In this document: positions 1 through 7,664 of the stretch, piece by piece
Position numbering within the stretch: the stretch's first letter is position 1
Layout of the letters: the number at the start of each line of letters is the position of its first letter
Assembly: GCA_011052015.1 (NCBI GenBank)
Contig: DRJZ01000107.1
Coordinates: 1-32,948 of the forward strand
DNA length: 32,948 bases
DNA from: Acidiferrobacteraceae bacterium
GTDB taxonomy: Bacteria; Pseudomonadota; Gammaproteobacteria; HyVt-429
Direction: 5' to 3'
The notes under the pieces: model-generated
What the model saw: only the letters and a program-made list of their open reading frames with translations
What the model was told of the DNA's origin: nothing
The model's database searches: none
Program-made: the position numbers and the translations under genes

Positions 1-130
1 ACACCAATCGACTGGTTGACGAGACCAGTCCCTATCTACAGCAACATGCCCATAATCCAGTGGATTGGTACCCCTGGAGCGAGGAGGCCACAACAAAGGC
101 GCACCAGGAAGATAGACCCATCCTTCTGCC
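1..130 (+). pseudogene. DUF255 (thioredoxin-like, YyaL/SSP411 family) N-terminal fragment
   Basis: Reading from base 3, the translation contains '[20 protein letters not shown]' followed by 'PWSEEA' and 'DRPILL'. This is the start of the DUF255 thioredoxin-like domain found in 600-700 residue YyaL/SSP411 proteins. The family continues with a glycine/serine stretch and a CHWCH motif. Here the match stops after 'PILL' (about base 128) and the frame runs on into unrelated sequence. The gene is cut by the left edge of the window on one side and by a rearrangement junction on the other, so it cannot give a functional protein. The sequence immediately downstream, read on the other strand, looks like a group II intron reverse-transcriptase tail. 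Confidence 0.75.
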
Positions 131-236
131 GTTTGTGGCCTTTGAGTTTCTTGTACTTTCGACGAACCCAAGTCGCCAGCCGCTGATTGAAATAATTAAT
201 CAACTTACGCATCTCGATTTTGTAAAACCAGAAGGT
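126..236 (-). pseudogene. Group II intron reverse transcriptase/maturase C-terminal remnant
   Basis: On the minus strand the stretch reads as '[20 protein letters not shown]' followed by '[13 protein letters not shown]'. This resembles the conserved maturase-end segment of group II intron-encoded reverse transcriptases, which have a Trp followed by a K/R-rich 'RKYKxLxxxK' block. About 35 residues are recognisable, with no reverse-transcriptase domain upstream and no intron domain V/VI visible. The remnant abuts the DUF255 fragment at about bases 125-131. I infer a dead intron fragment left by rearrangement. The call rests on a short motif and has moderate certainty. Confidence 0.55.
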
Positions 237-253
237 AAGTCCATAAGCTTCTC

Positions 254-757
254 TTATGAGCTGGTTTTTATGATATCAGCAAGATGACCATGAAGCATAT
301 TAGCCATCCTCTCATCGCCCCATTCGTTCCAGTGAATACAAACTCGGTCGGCATCTGATGTTACCTCGAGATAATCATCTTTCCAGATGTCAGCAATTTT
401 GTGCAGAATAGTATTAAGGTCTTCATTTATCTTGCCTTGCTCCACAACAAGCCTCCAGCCAGGAGGAAAATCTGAATCAGGGTCAGCTTCTCGTTGTTGT
501 AGCTTCCATTGACATGTCGGCACCTTGTTATAGTTAAGACAATATGAAGACAAATTTTTTCTTTTGAACTTTGGCGGCTCGGTCAAATCTTCTGATTCCC
601 AGTAAGGAACATCTCTTGTGGTTCTGTCAATCGTTATCCCGAGTTCCTTGGCGCGCCGTCGAGCTTTTTTTATATCTTTGAAGTTTATTAGCCACATAAG
701 GATGCTAGCAATAAGGATAACGAATCCACCAAAGATAAATGGGAGAGCATAATTCAT
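254..757 (-). CDS. Hypothetical membrane-anchored protein
   Basis: Not recognised. With the start chosen at 757 the product has about 167 residues. It begins with one hydrophobic segment (residues about 4-24, '[20 protein letters not shown]'), then a basic stretch '[14 protein letters not shown]'. A soluble, Trp- and acid-rich C-terminal domain contains '[20 protein letters not shown]' and ends near '[12 protein letters not shown]'. This suggests a single-pass inner-membrane protein with a cytoplasmic domain. An in-frame ATG at 850 would add 31 residues, including two cysteines. I prefer 757 because the hydrophobic segment then lies at the N-terminus, but neither start has a convincing Shine-Dalgarno. 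Its 3' end lies about 20 bp from the intron remnant. Confidence 0.55.
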   Translation of the reverse strand: MNYALPFIFGGFVILIASILMWLINFKDIKKARRRAKELGITIDRTTRDVPYWESEDLTEPPKFKRKNLSSYCLNYNKVPTCQWKLQQREADPDSDFPPGWRLVVEQGKINEDLNTILHKIADIWKDDYLEVTSDADRVCIHWNEWGDERMANMLHGHLADIIKTSS

Positions 758-893
758 ATTATTAAATACCGATCTAACTAAATAGGTTAATAGGAGCCTG
801 CTTGTTTCATAATACTTTTCGCTACGGTCACAGAGAAAACATGTAGTCAAAGCTTGCCTGCATCACCCTTCATGCTATGCAAAATAAGGAGAT

Positions 894-965
894 ATGCCCA
901 GAATCGTAGCAATAAATCGTGGTCTACCCGGCCGAGTGAGGCTGACTCAGGTACGAGATTATTAA
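894..965 (+). CDS. Possible 23-codon ORF or truncated gene start
   Basis: An ATG at 894 is preceded by a good Shine-Dalgarno 'AAGGAG' (886-891), though the spacing of 2 nt is short. It opens a 23-codon frame whose product begins 'MPRIVAINRGLPGRV'. The stretch 'IVAINRGLP' is faintly like the start of MOSC-domain proteins ('VxSxNxGLPxxV'). It may therefore be the decayed 5' end of such a gene rather than a functional micro-ORF. The surrounding 130 bp between two minus-strand genes holds nothing else I recognise. This is a low-certainty call. Confidence 0.2.
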   Translation: MPRIVAINRGLPGRVRLTQVRDY

Positions 966-981
966 ACCGGCCACCGCCTCA

Positions 982-1245
982 TTAGCGAGGATTACGTGGA
1001 AGCACATTGACATCAGTACGCGCCTCTACTACCTCATAGTCCACCCCTTCAGGGGGCAAGGTCTGGGTATATTGCCAGGAACCGTTAGCCGCCCGCCATT
1101 TATAAACATAGAAAACCTTCTTTTGTTTGTATATGCCCGCCTGATCCAGCAAATCAATAGATTGTTCGCGCAAGTCGGAGCTCCACCACAATGTGATTGC
1201 GGCACCACCAAGAATCCATAGGGTGACTATAATAAATAGTCTCAT
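982..1245 (-). CDS. Small hypothetical membrane-anchored protein
   Basis: The product has 87 residues, with one N-terminal hydrophobic segment (residues 2-21) and a short soluble domain. That domain contains 'VYKWRAANGSWQYTQTLPPE', reminiscent of the DUF4124-type pattern in which a Tyr-Lys-Trp strand precedes a Gly-rich turn and a strand ending in 'PP'. DUF4124 proteins are small envelope proteins of unknown role, so assignment to that family is an inference from pattern only. The start codon at 1245 has no clear Shine-Dalgarno. The gene lies in the same orientation as the upstream membrane-protein gene at 1304-2251, separated by 58 bp, and could be cotranscribed with it. Confidence 0.55.
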   Translation of the reverse strand: MRLFIIVTLWILGGAAITLWWSSDLREQSIDLLDQAGIYKQKKVFYVYKWRAANGSWQYTQTLPPEGVDYEVVEARTDVNVLPRNPR

Positions 1246-1303
1246 ACTTTATGGGTCTGTGTTGAACATGCGCATAGGTGAATCCCAGTTTCGAGCGCTT
1301 GGT

Positions 1304-2251
1304 TCACTCTACTGGGCGTGATGGACGCAGTTGACGTACCAAAAATTTAAATATACCAAATCCTAGCCAGACAAAGGCAATTGGAAACAACACCGTCTGT
1401 AATAAAAATACCACGATCAGATTGATGGCATGTTCACTGGCGTGGGAAAGCTTCTCCTTATAGCGGCTAATTCGACCGTCTAAACTAATGGACTTGGTGG
1501 TATTTTCGTAATACTGGGACAGGCGGTCAATAAAACTCGTCGCCGCCGACGTCCCATCGGATCGAGGCTTGACATCGTTAATGGCCCGAATCTCATCCCG
1601 CGTATCACCCAACACTTGTGACGATGACTGATACTGTTCGGCAAGAAATATTTCAAAGGTATGTTCGTTCATGATCGTCACCACCGGTAACACAAACCGC
1701 AGGAACACAATCACCAGGGCGAATCGAAAAATCAGGGAACGTATCCGTCGGCTGAATTTCTGGGGCCACCATAGCGCCCACATCACCAGTAAAGCAGCAA
1801 CAAGCACCATAACATTCATCGCCCACCAGGCACTCATCTGCATCAATATTTTTTGTGCTCCCAGGGAAGTGGTGGCGATTAACATCACATGAGCAAACTG
1901 TTCTACCAAGTCATTGATAGGGTCAAAGATCTGCCCTGGGGCAAACACCAACCCTAGCCCCGCCGGCTGCAAGGCCACCTCAGTGCCCTGTGCTACCGAG
2001 ATTAATCCATTGAGCCCACGGGCAATCGCAAAGGTGACAAAGGCGCGTTTAAATGCGGCATCGTTATATCTTTTGCCAAGATCATCGATGCTACGTGAAA
2101 ACGTCAACACCAACAGGGCCGTCACTAATATACTGAGTAGAATCTTATAGTGCCGCAGGTGACTCAGGTTGTCACCCGTGGCGCCCACAGTAGTGGTTAA
2201 GGTAGGTATATCTTTGGTGGATTTTGCCAATCTAATTCCCCGATTTAGCAC
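1304..2251 (-). CDS. Hypothetical multi-pass membrane protein
   Basis: The product has 315 residues and was not recognised by name. Visible hydrophobic segments lie at about residues 36-52 ('ILLSILVTALLVLTF'), 144-163 ('WWAMNVMVLVAALLVMWALW'), 174-193 and 276-302. Between the third and fourth lies a long polar region ('TRDEIRAINDVKPRSDGTSA') with an amphipathic helix, probably periplasmic. The overall layout is a four-helix integral inner-membrane protein with one large soluble loop. It has no signal peptide and no catalytic motif that I can see. The gene precedes the small gene at 982-1245 on the same strand. About 210 bp without a gene separate its start from the plus-strand gene at 2462. 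Confidence 0.65.
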   Translation of the reverse strand: MLNRGIRLAKSTKDIPTLTTTVGATGDNLSHLRHYKILLSILVTALLVLTFSRSIDDLGKRYNDAAFKRAFVTFAIARGLNGLISVAQGTEVALQPAGLGLVFAPGQIFDPINDLVEQFAHVMLIATTSLGAQKILMQMSAWWAMNVMVLVAALLVMWALWWPQKFSRRIRSLIFRFALVIVFLRFVLPVVTIMNEHTFEIFLAEQYQSSSQVLGDTRDEIRAINDVKPRSDGTSAATSFIDRLSQYYENTTKSISLDGRISRYKEKLSHASEHAINLIVVFLLQTVLFPIAFVWLGFGIFKFLVRQLRPSRPVE

Positions 2252-2461
2252 CCAGCTTTAGGTCCACGAATGAAATATTTCAATAATTGCTCCCCATATT
2301 AACATCAAATAAGCCCCGAAATAGCCGCCGGGCCTGCTACGATGACCCCCTATCGGCGGAAATTTCTGCATTTAGGGACATATGCACAGTACCCAGAAAC
2401 CCCAACCGATAGGCTGATCCAATCAGGTGGTTACGACTCACGCCAATAACTCAAATTCAAC

Positions 2462-2836
2462 ATGCTCACAGAGATTCCATCCACTTCAAACCATACTGGG
2501 GACATCCGGCGTCGCTGGTTTAATGACGCCACTGTGGACTTATTTTTGTGGCAAGGGAAGACAGATGAAATCCTCGGGTTTCAGTTTTGCTATAACAAAT
2601 ATAATCAGGAACGCATGATCAGTTGGTTTGCGGACTCCGGGTATCAGCATTGCCACGTCGATAATGGTGAGGTCTCGCCAAAACGAAACATGTCGCCCAT
2701 CCTGCTAGCAAACACAACCCCCTACAACCACAACTTGGTTTATCGCTTTTGCGCCAGTGCCATCAATATTGATTCAAAAATCACAGACTCTGTAGCACAA
2801 CACCTTCACCACTTTTTGGAACTGTCAACGAGTTAA
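2462..2836 (+). CDS. Conserved hypothetical small protein
   Basis: The product has 124 residues. The block 'RRRWFNDATVDLFLWQGKTD' followed by 'GFQFCYNK' and 'GYQHCHVDNGE' matches a pattern I associate with a small, uncharacterised proteobacterial family, in which an RRWF motif and 'DLxxW' precede a tyrosine-rich strand and a later 'PILxA'. No function is known to me. There is no signal peptide or membrane segment, so a cytoplasmic protein is likely. The start codon at 2462 has no clear Shine-Dalgarno. The gene is isolated, with nothing in the same operon. Downstream bases 2840-2980 hold no recognised gene. Confidence 0.5.
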   Translation: MLTEIPSTSNHTGDIRRRWFNDATVDLFLWQGKTDEILGFQFCYNKYNQERMISWFADSGYQHCHVDNGEVSPKRNMSPILLANTTPYNHNLVYRFCASAINIDSKITDSVAQHLHHFLELSTS

Positions 2837-2982
2837 CGGGGGGTCAGATGCGACGAGCTTTGCTCGGCGCGAAATGGCACTTAAGCAACAACGCCCGGAA
2901 CGTTATCAATTTATTTCGGGAAAGTCGAACAATTTATGGATGTCCTTTTCTCCCTGTTGAATTTCAAGGAACCTCTGGTCAT

Positions 2983-4117
2983 TTAGTTTTTTATTATGCG
3001 CGCCTTAAAAAACTGACGAACTTTCGAAGTATTTCTTTCAAATACCCACCAGAGCGCATAACTCACGGAAAATATAGTTATCATCCAGAGAAAATATTGT
3101 ATCACCCCATAAGAATTCAAAGTAAGTTGCCTTTTTGAATAAAAAATCGCATAAATCAACATAACTATCGGGAAATGAAATAAATACAAAGTATAGGATA
3201 TTTCAGATAACCATTTTGAGAATCCAGCAATATACTTGCGGTATCGAGAAGAAACAGATTTATTATTTATTGAGATAAGAAAAAGACTAAATAAAATCCC
3301 GACAAAAAGATCGCTCGGTATATTTAACGTCGTATGGATGATAGACATTTTACTATCTACTAGCGAAACCATGAATAGCCCAAAAGACACAACAACAAAC
3401 CACAAACTATATGTAGATTGCTGTTTGTAATACGCAACATGTACAATTACACCTAACAACCAGATGACAAACCCAACCAATAAACTCTGAGCAATAAAAT
3501 AAACTATAAATAGAAGTAGCAATCCTATAATTAGCCTTCTTTTAAATGAAGCATTTACTCTACCCATTACAATCATTATAAAAGGGAAGAGAATGTAGTA
3601 CCAAAACTCGTTTGTCAGGCTCCAAAGTGGCCCATTGGTGCCAAATACAGGTGCGTAGATTTTTTGTAAAAAAATGCATTGGCGAAAAAGGTAGAAATAG
3701 ATGATGAGTATTCTTTGCTGGGATAAGGGCCAGAGTTTAATATTGAATAATATTCGCCTGATAGTATCTGCGGGTAACTATCTGCTAATACTTGATCCAT
3801 TAAATATGTAAAAACTAATGCAGGAATAAGAACAACCCAGAGCCTGGATAGCCTTGCTAATAAATAATTAGCAAATCTAAAATGATCACCTCGACTCAGT
3901 ATGGAACCACCAACGAAAAATCCACTTAGTACAAAAAACACCATCACAGCCTCGTGTCCGAGGCTAGTTAAAAAATAAAATATTTTTCGATTGCATTGCT
4001 GTTGCTTAACTGAGCATGATCAATAAACATTGCTGCACGAAGGTGTCCACTAACCACAGCTAATGCGCTTAGCCCCCTGATCAAATCTAACCATACAAAC
4101 CGGTTATCATGCTTCAT
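2983..4117 (-). pseudogene. Acyltransferase-3 (OafA/YrhL-like) gene with two frameshifts
   Basis: Read with two single-base corrections, the minus strand from 4117 to 2983 encodes about 378 residues of an integral-membrane acyltransferase 3. The N-terminus is 'MKHDNRFVWLDLIRGLSALA' with the family 'RGLSAL..V..GHLR' block. Next come 'GHEAVMVFFVLSGFFVGGS', then 'FGTNGPLWSLTNEFWYY', and several C-terminal membrane helices ending near 'ISYTLYLFHFP'. Such proteins O-acylate surface polysaccharides or lipids. The frame is lost once in a T-rich stretch near 3970-3990 and once in a run of seven T near 3663-3677. Each looks like one missing base. Base composition is clearly more AT-rich than the housekeeping genes further right, suggesting transfer. 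Sequencing error in homopolymers or phase variation are alternatives to decay. Confidence 0.8.
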
Positions 4118-4127
4118 GCATCATCAA

Positions 4128-4326
4128 TATATTCGAAGTTAATTCATGATGAATCATAACACTTGGTCGCTAACGAAGTCCCCATCCAAATTTCTTATTT
4201 TCACAACTTTCGATGGCACTCCCATATTTATGCTCCAGGGCTATAAATCTTTCGCCACCACACTTCCCAGGCACAATACAACGTCTTCACCTATAGTTAC
4301 CCAAGGCACTACTTTTGCACGCACCA
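4128..4326 (-). pseudogene. Hexapeptide (left-handed beta-helix) acetyltransferase remnant
   Basis: On the minus strand the translation reads 'VRAKVVPWVTIGEDVVLCLG' then 'SVVAKDL', an in-frame TAG, then 'PWSINMGVPSKVVKIR'. This is the C-terminal end of a WcaF/LacA-type acetyltransferase, where the family has 'APGVTIGEGAVVGAGSVVxK' and 'PWxxxxGxPAKxxK'. The stop falls exactly between the last helix coil and the 'PW' motif. Upstream the frame is also broken and no N-terminal domain is visible. Such enzymes acetylate sugars in surface polysaccharide synthesis, consistent with the neighbouring acyltransferase-3 pseudogene. Together they look like the remains of a polysaccharide locus. Confidence 0.7.
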
Positions 4327-4860
4327 TTCGGGTCAGGTACCCGTTTTTGCTAATATTTTAGTCGAAATTGATGCCTGCCCCGAATGGTAGTTCGGCTGCG
4401 TGATTTTATACCAGACGCAACCTCTACCTGAGAATCACTGTCGGTTTATCCATCGTTACAGATCTAACATTTGAAGGACTCAACGACTATGGACTGAAAG
4501 TCCTCCTACTCAAGGATGATACTCCCTGTGTCGCCACTCAACGGGTTAGGTGATGTTCCAAATATTCCTGTACCATCTCAAGTTCCGGATGACGATACTT
4601 TGCCACCCATATCTATGTGAACCGTGAGAATACTTACCGAATGTCCACTTCGTCGCTGATCTTTCATAAAGCTTAGCGTACCATATGTGTGCAGCAGCTA
4701 AAGCCTCGCGCTAAAGTACATAGTTTTGACTAGCGTCCTGGGACAACAAAGCATTACAATAATCCTGCGGCTGATTCTACTTTTCTTCAATTTTCACAGA
4801 TGGGCTCAATAATTCCTACCAGGGAGATTCTAATATTAATAGGAAGAAAACAATAATCTG
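4327..4860. other. Gene-free stretch upstream of the glutamate dehydrogenase gene
   Basis: About 530 bp without an intact gene. All six frames are broken by stops. On the plus strand 4462-4530 can be read as 'TFEGLNDYGLKVLLLKDDTP', which weakly resembles the opening strand of M16 peptidases ('EGxxxYxLxNGLxVLLxxD'), but nothing downstream supports this. The promoter of the gene at 4861 should lie near the right end. I see AT-rich sequence and an 'AGGAAG' (4841-4846) that is 14 nt from the start codon, too far to be a good ribosome-binding site. No convincing -35/-10 pair was identified. Confidence 0.4.
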
Positions 4861-6090
4861 ATGAATGCATTTGAAGCCACTAATCACTACTTGCGTAATT
4901 CCATGGAAGTCATGGAGCTGGAAGAACGCGTCCAGAAATTGCTACTGCAGCCGGATAGACAGGTCACCGTTGAAGTTGCTGTTGAACTGGATAACGGAAA
5001 CATTGGAAATTATGTTGGATTTCGCAGCCAACATTCAAATGCCCGCGGGCCCTATAAGGGGGGGTTGCGTTATCACCCAAGCGTTGATATGAATCACGCT
5101 AACTCACTGGCTTCGTTAATGACCTGGAAAACTGCACTGGTTGATATTCCTTATGGCGGTGCCAAGGGTGGCATAAATTGCGATCCTCAAAAACTCAGCG
5201 AAACAGAAGTCGAGCGTATTACCCGAAAATTCGTTGACAACATTCATGATGTCATCGGACCTACTGTAGATATACCTGCACCTGACGTGAACACCAGCGC
5301 CAGGGAAATGGCATGGATCATGAGCCAGTATTCAAAATTGCATGGTTTTTCACCCGGCGTAGTTACCGGCAAACCTCTCGATCTATTCGGCGCCCAAGGA
5401 AGAGAAGAAGCCACCGGAAGAGGTGTATGGGTAATCTGCGAAGAGGTGCTGAAAGCTACAAAGCGTGAAACAGGTAACTGTAGATTTGTTATTCAGGGTT
5501 TTGGCAATGTCGGATCATATGCTGCCAAGTTCATTTCAGAAGCAGGCGGCAAAGTCATTGCCGTATCCGATGTAAATGGCGCTATATTCAACGGTAATGG
5601 CCTTGATGTTCCTACACTTATATCTCTGGTTAAACAAGGACAATCAGTAAGCGGCTATAAGGAAGCAGATTCTATCAGCCATGATGAATTGCTCAGGCTT
5701 GAGTGCGATGTCCTCATACCCGCAGCGCTTGGCGAAGTTTTCGTCAAGGATAATGCCGATGAAATTCAGGCAAAAATTATTGTCGAGGCTGCCAATGGGC
5801 CAACCATGCCAGAAGCCGACGAAATCTTTAACCAGCGTGACATTCTGGTTGTACCCGATATTCTGGCTAATGCCGGTGGCGTCACCTGCTCTTACTTCGA
5901 ATGGGTGCAGAATATGCAGTATTTCAAGTGGGATCTGAGTAAAACCAGAAAAGAACTGGATAAAGTAATGCGAGAATCATCACGCACCGTCTTTAACCTT
6001 GCCAGTTCACATGACATCTCATTGCGTACGGCCGCCTTCATTATTGCTATCGGGCGTGTCGGAAAAGCCAGGGTATTGCAGGGAATATAG
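4861..6090 (+). CDS. Glu/Leu/Phe/Val dehydrogenase (glutamate dehydrogenase type)
   Basis: The 409-residue product matches the usual length of hexameric glutamate dehydrogenases of the RocG/GudB type. These catalyse reversible oxidative deamination of glutamate to 2-oxoglutarate and ammonium in the cytoplasm. The substrate domain shows 'GPYKGGLRYHP' (Lys66), 'MTWK' (Lys90) and the active-site 'PYGGAKGG' (Lys102), then 'PAPDVNT' with the catalytic Asp142. The cofactor domain has a Rossmann 'GFGNVG' at 213-218 and the strand end 'VIAVSD' at 232-237. All key lysines are present, so the enzyme should be active. Leucine or valine dehydrogenase activity cannot be fully excluded by eye, and cofactor preference is undecided. 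A cyclic-nucleotide-binding-domain gene starts 2 bp downstream, implying one transcript. Confidence 0.93.
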   Translation: MNAFEATNHYLRNSMEVMELEERVQKLLLQPDRQVTVEVAVELDNGNIGNYVGFRSQHSNARGPYKGGLRYHPSVDMNHANSLASLMTWKTALVDIPYGGAKGGINCDPQKLSETEVERITRKFVDNIHDVIGPTVDIPAPDVNTSAREMAWIMSQYSKLHGFSPGVVTGKPLDLFGAQGREEATGRGVWVICEEVLKATKRETGNCRFVIQGFGNVGSYAAKFISEAGGKVIAVSDVNGAIFNGNGLDVPTLISLVKQGQSVSGYKEADSISHDELLRLECDVLIPAALGEVFVKDNADEIQAKIIVEAANGPTMPEADEIFNQRDILVVPDILANAGGVTCSYFEWVQNMQYFKWDLSKTRKELDKVMRESSRTVFNLASSHDISLRTAAFIIAIGRVGKARVLQGI

Positions 6091-6092
6091 CG

Positions 6093-6617
6093 ATGAACCT
6101 ATGCACAGAATCCTATTGTGAAAACCCCCTGTTTGCCGGGCTGGACGATGAAGAAGTCCAGGAAATTCTGCAGGCAACTCGCAGTCGCTGGTATGGCAAA
6201 GATGAAATTATTTTCAGCGAAGGCGATATAAGCAGGTCTCTTTACCTGATGGATGAAGGATCCGTTGACATAAAGAAAAGATTCGATGACCAGGAGCATA
6301 TAATCGCCAAGCTGCATGCGCGAACGATATTCGGTGAAATGGCCCTAACCTCAGAAGACCCAAGGAGTGCTTCCGTTATCGCCCTTGAACGCGTGCATAT
6401 ACGCGAATTATCCGCGAGTGACTTCAATAATATGCTGCGGAATCATAATGTTACTGCAGGCAAAATCACGATAAATATCGCCAGGATACTCACCGGCCGA
6501 ATGAACAAGCTGTTACAAAAATTTAATGAGCTAAGCAATGACATCAAGAAACCCGGCCTTGCCAAGACAGATCTAAATACTTTTAAGCGACAAATATTCT
6601 CTGATTGGAGCTTTTAG
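6093..6617 (+). CDS. Stand-alone cyclic-nucleotide-binding-domain protein
   Basis: The 174-residue product is essentially one Crp-type effector domain (residues about 10-125). It shows the beta-roll 'IIFSEGDISRSLYLMDEGSV' and the phosphate-binding cassette 'FGEMALTSEDPRSAS' at 80-94, whose Glu82 and Arg91 are the residues that usually contact the cyclic nucleotide. The C-terminal part is helical and lacks the helix-turn-helix of Crp/Fnr regulators, so it probably does not bind DNA. Its start is 2 bp after the glutamate dehydrogenase stop codon, so the two are almost certainly cotranscribed. A role as a ligand-responsive partner or regulator of that enzyme is an inference from position only. 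The ligand (cAMP, cGMP or another nucleotide) is unknown. Confidence 0.85.
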   Translation: MNLCTESYCENPLFAGLDDEEVQEILQATRSRWYGKDEIIFSEGDISRSLYLMDEGSVDIKKRFDDQEHIIAKLHARTIFGEMALTSEDPRSASVIALERVHIRELSASDFNNMLRNHNVTAGKITINIARILTGRMNKLLQKFNELSNDIKKPGLAKTDLNTFKRQIFSDWSF

Positions 6618-6660
6618 CGTTCTCTAAGGGCACTCCTATTTAAGCGGTCAGGATTATCTA

Positions 6661-7545
6661 TCAAATTGGCATCACCAGATTGATCGCATCTGGAATAACC
6701 TCTATGTGGGCAGGTAAATGGGTTGAGACATCTCCATCTAACTGAACGGGTTCCCCAGCCTCACCCGAGATCGAAATAGTGGTTCCGGTCACAATACGAA
6801 TATCAAGCAATGATCCAATGCGGTTATTAAATAAAGCTGCACTGTAGCGCACAAAATTCCAACGCCCCGATCGCTCGAACAGACAAACATGCAGCACCGG
6901 CTGCGTGAACCTGGCCGACGGGTCCAACACATATCGGCCTGCGTAATAACGGCCATTGGCCACAACTACCGAGGCAGCACGATAGTCAATCCCGTCGATG
7001 GTGACATCCAGGAGATGATCAGCACCAGCAATCAATTGTATGATGGCCTCGACGAGGTAGGCGCCCTTTCCCAATAAATGTTTTAACCCTAGATTGACCC
7101 CGGCAACAACGCGTGCATCATATCCGACCCCCACCATGGCGATGAACACACGCCCATTGACACGACCCAGACTAATTTTTTTAATGGCCCCCCGCAAGAT
7201 CGTCCCGGCAATCTGTTGTGGCGCTGCACTCAATCCAATCTCGGCAGCAATCACATTAGCGGTGCCCATGGGCAACAAGGCCAAAGGGGTGTCGCGTCCC
7301 AGCAAACCGTTGGCCACCTCATTGATCGTGCCATCACCACCGGCGGCCACGATCACATCCACGTCTTTCGTGTCACGGGTAAGGGCTTCGGCGTCACCGG
7401 GCCGGCTAGTAGGACGTAGCGTCACCTCACTACCCGACCCTTGCAACAGCGCAATCACGGCCTGCAGGCGCCGTCGTCGTCGACCCCCAGCGGTGGGATT
7501 ATAGATGACGTCGATATGCCGTCTTTGCTGCGCGGGGGTTTCCAT
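6661..7545 (-). CDS. Diacylglycerol/lipid kinase family protein (DAGK catalytic domain)
   Basis: The product has 294 residues, the normal length for bacterial YegS/DgkB-type lipid kinases, which phosphorylate diacylglycerol or related lipids using ATP. The N-terminal domain has 'IYNPTAGG' (14-21), the nucleotide-binding 'AAGGDGTINEVANGL' (67-81) and 'PMGTANVIAAEIG' (92-104), which are the signatures of the family. The C-terminal beta-sandwich includes 'VGVGYDARVV' and a 'QLDGD' near the end that normally contributes catalytic residues. There is no membrane segment, so it should act at the inner face of the membrane. The gene is convergent with the cyclic-nucleotide-binding gene, 43 bp apart, with no obvious terminator between, and divergent from the aldolase/dehydrogenase gene. 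Confidence 0.9.
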   Translation of the reverse strand: METPAQQRRHIDVIYNPTAGGRRRRRLQAVIALLQGSGSEVTLRPTSRPGDAEALTRDTKDVDVIVAAGGDGTINEVANGLLGRDTPLALLPMGTANVIAAEIGLSAAPQQIAGTILRGAIKKISLGRVNGRVFIAMVGVGYDARVVAGVNLGLKHLLGKGAYLVEAIIQLIAGADHLLDVTIDGIDYRAASVVVANGRYYAGRYVLDPSARFTQPVLHVCLFERSGRWNFVRYSAALFNNRIGSLLDIRIVTGTTISISGEAGEPVQLDGDVSTHLPAHIEVIPDAINLVMPI

Positions 7546-7664
7546 AGCTAATAGGGTAACAGTGTCTGGCTCAACGGGACATTATTCCCTATCACATCAA
7601 AACACCTTAAATATAGCAGGATCGAATATAATCAGTCCTTCGCTAGGTCAGAGAATATACCCCC

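Noticed and set aside
2848-3138. 96-residue plus-strand open frame
   Set aside because: It overlaps the acyltransferase-3 gene on the other strand, where the protein similarity is strong. The plus-strand product matches nothing I know.
4462-4552. Plus-strand frame resembling the start of an M16 peptidase ('NDYGLKVLLLKDD')
   Set aside because: Only about 25 residues match loosely. The zinc-binding HxxEH region and all downstream sequence are absent, and the frame has stops on both sides.
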